From Takakia lepidozioides (taxonomy: Eukaryota; Streptophyta; Takakiopsida; Takakiales; Takakiaceae), in assembly GCA_030704615.1 (NCBI GenBank), contig CM060733.1:7254001-7318000 (forward strand): a stretch of 64,000 nt of DNA, written 5' to 3'. The position numbers were made by a program, and so were the translations under genes. Under the pieces are notes generated by a model. It was not told where the DNA came from and did not search any database. It worked only from the letters and a program-made list of their open reading frames with translations. Below are positions 59,401-64,000 of this stretch, piece after piece (within the stretch, counting starts at the first letter, position 1; each line of letters starts with the position of its first letter).

Positions 59401-60251
59401 CTACCTTCGAAATTTTCTGATACAGAGTCACGGGTATTCTCATAAGAGAGCGACCCTCTTCAGGACCATCAAGAACATAGTCCCTGCACCTCTGTTGACC
59501 AACTTTCAAAATCTCAAGGCTAGAGCCCTGACCCTGTTGGGGTCTGCTGGGCAGCACATACAGCAGATTGATGCTTGTGTGAAGGGCTTTCTAGAGGAAA
59601 TCTCAAAAGCCCGAACTAATGGAGTGAGCCAAAAGCAGTGTCTGTTCCCTCTTGCTCCGCCCAAACTGGGCACAGGGTCTATGGCCACAAGGCTACAACA
59701 ATCGTCTTAGAAGTACATCCTCTCAGCCTTTTTCACTTTTTTTCCCCTTGACTCGTGAGAAGTAAGGAATTCATTTCTTTCATTCTCTTTTGTCTTTCTG
59801 TTTTCTTACTTTGTCTCGGCCCTTGTGGACGGTTTGTCCTTCATTCTTTCTTATACCTTGGTTCCCCGTGCCTAAGGGCCAGGTCTATGGCCACTGGCTT
59901 CCTCAAGCAACATTTAATTCTCAGATCAGCATCCTGTTTGGTGTGTTAAATCCCCAAGACTGGTTCCTGGAGGACTAGTATAGTGAGGACATTATGTCCT
60001 CCAGGATAAGTCTTGGCCAGCATTTGCGGGGACAGCTATTCGTGCATCTCTCCTGTGCTGGCAAATAAGATAGACACACAGGGAGGCATACCAACATAAT
60101 CGCCAAAACGTTCAACCTTTTTTATGTCACCCCCCTTGGTAAACTGCACACGGGGAATCAGACGCTGGTCCTTGCGTTTCTGGTCAAGATGACGCAGCAA
60201 ATTGAGCGTCCCGATTACGGCCACTGCCACGCCAACCACCACTTTTGCCAT
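53475..60251 (-). CDS. P-loop protein with a zeta-type kinase fold, plant family, at least eight exons
   Basis: Exons in order are 60251-60092, 58160-57904, 56742-56504, 56163-56037, 55663-55521, 54993-54727, 54423-54279 and 53825-53475. All junctions have GT-AG borders and compatible phases, giving about 562 residues. A further small exon between 57904 and 56742 cannot be excluded. The N-terminus MAKVVVGVAVAVIGTLNLL is a likely membrane anchor. The Walker A motif is GGGMGAGKST (about residue 201, bases 56556-56527). It is followed by VVVEADAFKETDVIYRAL, IFDGTMSWEPF, RRYRMGPGY and RIEFVGVTCDAH, the layout of the plant proteins annotated with a zeta-toxin-like domain. These are thought to be ATP-dependent kinases of unknown substrate. 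Nothing suggests toxicity in the plant. The C-terminus is Ser/Asn-rich. The gene looks intact. Confidence 0.85.
55111..55318 (-). repeat. 9-bp target-site duplication flanking a SINE
   Basis: GAGTCTATG is found at 55111-55119 and at 55310-55318, directly abutting both ends of the 5S-derived insertion. A perfect short duplication of this kind is the footprint of LINE-driven retroposition. Confidence 0.85.
55120..55309 (-). mobile_element. 5S-rRNA-derived SINE with a LINE-matching tail
   Basis: Read on the minus strand, the first about 115 bases closely resemble plant 5S rRNA. They begin GGTGCGGTCATAGCAATGCA, with TCTGAAGTCAAGCGCC and GGGCCGG-like text in the internal promoter zone, then GGATGGGTGACCTCCCAGGA. 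The remaining about 75 bases match the LINE 3' end in this window: GCCCAAACTGGGCGTGGGGT, then GCCACAAGGCTACGG. A 9-bp target duplication flanks it. It sits in an intron of the P-loop gene. Transcription by RNA polymerase III from the 5S part and mobilisation by the LINE are inferred. Confidence 0.8.
59380..59720 (+). mobile_element. LINE 3' fragment in an intron of the P-loop gene
   Basis: It contains GGGGAGTCTACCTTCGAA, CAGCAGATTGATGCTTGTGT, a GGGCTTTCTAGAGGAAATCT stretch and the terminal GCCCAAACTGGGCACAGGGT with GGCCACAAGGCTAC. The coding frame is lost. The end matches the SINE tail at 55120-55195. Confidence 0.75.
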
Positions 60252-60985
60252 CCTCTCCTCCTCACGTGTCTGCTTCTTTGCTCTTTACTGGATTCTCCTG
60301 CATCATCAGATGATGTCTTAGGAAACACTTATCTTTGTGTGTGGCTTAGTTCCTGCAACTGTATGTGACTTTTAACCAACTTTCCGTGCAATAGGTCTAC
60401 TTTTGGTGCTTGCATTCCGGTATATCGTAGATCTCTCTTTTACGGCTGGAGGTACTTTGTGAGAGTTCTTCTAGACTTGCTGGGAAATCTGAACGACTTT
60501 GTTTTGACAGTGTGATCTACAGTAGTAAAATTAGAGTAGCTATATGGAATACCTCCACAGGACTGAGGATGAAAGTGATATGCAGCGAACAGTTTCACAG
60601 GATCTACCACGTCTGGATAAGGGTGAAGAAAAATGTAGAAAACGGGCATGGATCCAGTCTTTCCAAGGTGAATGCACCTTGGATTTGGCAATATCATACG
60701 TGGATCCAGAGAGGACGAGTGCCGTCCACAACTACACAGTTGGTAGGACACATCTAACTCCAACACCATAGAACTATCTCTCTCTCTCTCTCTCTGAGCC
60801 CTCCAACTGTAATTGGGAAGCACATATACGAAAAGTGATTCAATCTGGCAAGTGCAAAGCGTTGGGTCTCACTAAAAAATTTCCACTGCAGAGTGATCGA
60901 CTCTGAAGTAACTATGCTTTGCAGCATTATGAGGCCTACCTTGGAGTACACATCTGCTGGTTAATGGACTCTATATCTTGGAAGC
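60252..60985. other. Upstream region of the P-loop gene, no other gene seen
   Basis: This should include the promoter of the minus-strand gene starting at 60251. A (CT)n run lies at 60777-60797. No coding signal is evident. Confidence 0.5.
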
Positions 60986-60989
60986 AGGA

Positions 60990-61660
60990 GCGCCCTGTCA
61001 AACAGCCTAAGTCCTGGTGGAAGAGGATAGTCAAGGATCTGATCTAAGTCTGCAAGCCATGACCCTGCTAGATAAATCTGACTTAGAGGCCGAAGTTTCC
61101 AAGGCCATGTCTGTTGCCAGGAAATTGTCTGATGGAAATGAAGTTAGGCAGTCTGTGACATGGGTGAGGCTATCATGGATGACTTCAAGGATTTACCCAC
61201 TCTCGGCACTCTACTGAAATTCAAACTCAGGGCGGGTAGCCTACCTTTGAACAGCAAACAGACGCAGAGAGGAAAGGGGGATTGTAAATGCCCGTTGTGT
61301 GGACAACCTGAAGACAATCCACTTCCTGATTCATTGTCCTGGGTACTCCCACCAGAGAGACACCCTCTTCAATTCCATCAAGTGAATTGTTCCTGTACCT
61401 GTGTTTACCAACTTCGAAAATGACGTGGCTGAGCCAAAAGCTCAGGCCCTTTTGGGGTCTAGTTATTGGGTAAATCACACATAGCAGATTGATATTTGTG
61501 TGAAGGGATTTCTAGAGGATATCTGGAAAACTCGGATCAGTTGCATGTTTCAACGTAAGTGATACTATCGGCGTAAGCCCCTGACAAAGGGAGTTTCTTT
61601 CCCTTTGTGTTCCGCTCAAACTGGGCGCGAAGACAAGGCTTCTGAGTACATTCTCTCTCT
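60990..61660 (+). mobile_element. LINE 3' end, best copy, with zinc-knuckle C-terminus
   Basis: The frame reads LLKFKLRAGSLPLNSKQ, then CKCPLCGQPED. After single-base frame changes it continues as an H-x4-C type stretch (FLIHCPGYSHQRDTLF), QALLGSSYWV and QQIDICVKGFLEDIWKTRI. C-terminal CxxC...HxxxxC segments of this form are common in non-LTR retrotransposon polymerases. The tail GTTCCGCTCAAACTGGGCGC and ACAAGGCTTCTGAGTACATT matches the other copies. The polymerase core is not in view, so the LINE clade is not assigned. Confidence 0.65.
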
Positions 61661-62485
61661 CTCTCGCACAAGCAATTTGATCTCACGTTCAGAAGCTGAC
61701 ATCTGAATGTACAAGCTGAAGATAGGCGAAGGAAGTAACCGGAGATCGATGCGAGCTTGCTGTCTTGACAACGATTCGATGCGCGCACGTCTCTCAACAA
61801 ATTTCCCAGACTGTTAGGTCTCGGTTCTTTCGGTGGTGTGAAAATGTAGTGGAGCACAGCTCGAGACAGCAGAAGAGGAGAGAGACAACAGCAGACCCTG
61901 TCAAAGCCTCAAATCGTGTGCCTAGAAGTTTTCTATCAACTGGTCGTCACTCGTGACACTCTGCTCAGTAAAATCAAGAATGCAGGGAGGAAAGATTCGT
62001 AGAGAAGAGTATTTCACAGCAGATCCGGGTGTTTGGCACATGGACGACAGCAGCATTACCTCATCAATGCAGCGTACGTAGGTACCATCACAATCCACGC
62101 TCACAATTGAAATCTATCCAGGGAAAGCGAGCCCTTATTATTAAGCTACTCATGTATGCGATGTTTTACAAAGCATGTCTGCGATGCAAAGCGCTGCACT
62201 CTGTTTTGCTTTGTTACTTGCGGCGCCGGCCACGAAATACTCAGGCGGGCACCTCAGGCTTCTTCTTCTTCTTTTGTTAAGAAAAATATATATATACATT
62301 TATTGGCTCCTCCCATCCCTGGCAAAACAATGTCAACTCCCTCTTACACCTTCCCCACATAACACCTGCCCTGAATGAACCTCTCCTCAGATTACAACAG
62401 GGGTCCTGTAGTAAATTGCATATTCCATATTATTATTTAATGATTTTGATAGTAAATTAGATCTATTTTTCTTCACAATTTTAGA
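61661..62485. other. No gene seen
   Basis: A CT-rich patch follows the LINE tail. A TTC repeat and a short (TA)n lie near 62260-62295. No coding signal. Confidence 0.5.
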
Positions 62486-62950
62486 AGCCTCTCATTATAG
62501 GATAATAGCGATTTCAATGCGCCTCTGGCCCGCAAATACGGCCGATGGGGTGAGCTCATGAACCCACCCCCCTTTCACCGGGTCTAGATTCTGAATTTGT
62601 TCGAAGTCCTAGTTCTTTAAGGGCAGACCTTCTAGCGGACTGGCCAAACCCTCCAAGAGATTGACTCCAACTGGCGAGCAGACTGACCAACAGATTGGCG
62701 ATTGGTGAGCAGACTGGCGAGCGGACTCACCAGCAAACTGGCGATTGACGAGCGGACTGACCGGCGAGCAGACTGACCAACAGACTCCAACTGGCGAGCG
62801 CCTAACTCCAACCTTCAGACCCTCCTCAAACAAAATATATATTTATAATTAACACACATTACCGCCACAATATCACCTGCCAAGATTTGAACACCAGACC
62901 TCACGTTCATCACAAGTTGCTCTTTACCACCACACACCCGCTACTTTCTA
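62486..62950. repeat. Dispersed repeat, copy B, with internal GGCGAGCAGACTGACC-type repeats
   Basis: It has the same outer sequences as copy A at 47085-47530 (CTCATTATAGGATAATAGCG at the left, CCACACACCCGCTACT at the right). Its interior array uses a different unit, ACTGGCGAGCAGACTGACCA, repeated about seven times. Confidence 0.65.
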
Positions 62951-63716
62951 TAAACCCTTCAAATAATTAATTATTTATCTACATATTTCACGTGTTTTGT
63001 GGGCCCAACAGACCCGCTCCCCCTCTCGCTTCCCCCTATGCGCGCCCCGAGGCGGCTCACCCGAGTATGTACCCCGCGGGTAGGAGGCACCCCACCCGCC
63101 GAGACCCCCTCTCCCACATGCGGGGCCCCACCACAATCACACGTGCCCGCATTGAAATCACTATTATCAAACAATGAGAGGCATTTTAGAAGATCATACT
63201 TTTCTTTCTATTCATAAGTTCATCCCTAGGGCTGTAGGAGGATGAAGAAATTTGCAGCGCCATCTGATGCATCCAGGGCTAAGCCTGGTTAAAGGGTGCT
63301 GAAATTGCAAGCTTTCAATATGGGTGCAGAATTGTTTTGTTTCTCTTACAAGCTTGCCACGCACGCATCGTTACTCCGAAGGCACAATTGGGTCTTCCCA
63401 TGCCTCTATGGTACGAACCTCTTCTCATATCTTGCATACTTGGTTTTGATGCTTTCTAGTGACATGGTACAAGTTAGAACCACATTGTAACTCTGTCCTA
63501 GGTGAGTGTATTGTAACCCATGACATATTGTTTGATCAGAGGTTAATCCCTGGATATATCACGATGGCAATCACAGGTGTCCCAGATAGAACTATGTTCG
63601 TCACTTCCATGTTGATTGCAAGGGTGGGCGCCATTTTTGCTTGCGATGTCAGATTTGTACTCCGTAGCCACCTGGATAATAAACACTCTCAACTCTCTCA
63701 AGTTGAAAGAAGTACA
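62951..63716. other. No gene seen; GC-rich patch
   Basis: A GC-rich patch at 63000-63130 contrasts with AT-rich surroundings. An open frame at 63459-63737 has no recognisable features. Confidence 0.45.
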
Positions 63717-63894
63717 AAAAACTTTTGTGTGAAATAATGAGAGCACCTGGTGTGGGGCTGTGCATTTTGTATCTTGAAAGTGTCACGCTTTTTCTTCCTA
63801 TCCTCTTGCGCTGTGGTTTCATTATGATAAGGTAGAGTTTACAAAATGCACAGCCCCACACCAGGTGCTCTCATTATTTCACACAAAAGTTTTT
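63717..63894. repeat. Perfect 54-bp inverted repeat with a 70-bp loop
   Basis: Bases 63717-63770 and 63841-63894 are exact reverse complements (arm begins AAAAACTTTTGTGTGAAATA and includes GCACCTGGTGTGGGGCTGTG). The 70-base loop is 63771-63840. Transcribed, it would fold into a long hairpin. Confidence 0.9.
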
Positions 63895-64000
63895 GCCCAA
63901 GTTTTGAAATGGTGGTTTGTAGGTTTGGTCTGATGTTAACTTGGGGGTGTTGTGTTTGTGTAATGGAAGGCACACAGCGGCTCCTTTGGCTTGTCGGGCT

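Noticed and set aside
60440-60823. Minus-strand frame of 127 codons upstream of the P-loop gene
   Set aside because: It begins in a (CT)n microsatellite and shows no domain or conserved pattern.

Overview
The window is nuclear DNA from a land plant. It has GT-AG introns, CACTA, LINE and Ty3/gypsy elements, and pentatricopeptide-repeat (PPR) genes ending in DYW domains. The tandem family of near-identical PLS-DYW genes and the repeat-rich, intron-containing layout suggest a fern or other seed-free vascular plant. That is an inference, not a proof.

Region 1 (1-13551) is one large CACTA (En/Spm-type) transposon whose left end lies outside the window. It carries a tnp2-type transposase on the minus strand, broken by two nonsense codons and containing an in-frame 279-bp duplication. 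A divergent plus-strand second gene has proline/tyrosine-rich exons, a Transposase_24-like part, an FCP1/NIF-type HAD phosphatase-like domain and a Tnp1-like C-terminus. A second CACTA element (4984-9541, 24-bp perfect terminal repeats) sits inside an exon of that gene. It carries PPR gene debris, including a roughly 110-bp tandem array made from PPR sequence.

Region 2 (13552-26200) is mostly repeats: a LINE C-terminus, an inverted-repeat element, a PPR fragment, seven copies of a 180-bp tandem repeat, broken gypsy pol pieces in opposite orientations (one with a dUTPase-like domain), and an RMA-type RING-finger pseudogene.

Region 3 (26200-44110) holds three paralogous PPR-DYW genes: one minus (26202-30513) and two plus (35007-39780 and 40402-44056). 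All three appear to share a short 5' exon, the same splice phase, and one large exon. Inside the shared 5' intron of each lie exon-like copies of the PDF motif of organellar single-stranded DNA-binding (OSB) proteins. They are intact in the second gene and decayed in the other two. The third PPR gene has lost its DYW end through an 88-bp tandem duplication. Between the first two lies an intact conserved plant gene (32238-33963) that shares a short divergent promoter with the first PPR gene.

Region 4 (44100-64000) contains an F-box pseudogene, a gypsy fragment, a two-exon plastid-type membrane-protein gene (49275-50482) and a minus-strand gene of at least eight exons for a P-loop protein with a zeta-type kinase fold (53475-60251). 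Its introns host a LINE fragment and a 5S-rRNA-derived SINE whose tail matches the LINE 3' end. The right edge has a perfect 54-bp inverted repeat.

The host genes that look functional are the PPR genes at 26-30 kb and 35-40 kb (probable organelle RNA editing), the gene at 32-34 kb, the gene at 49-50 kb and the kinase-like gene at 53-60 kb. Most of the rest is transposon sequence or debris.
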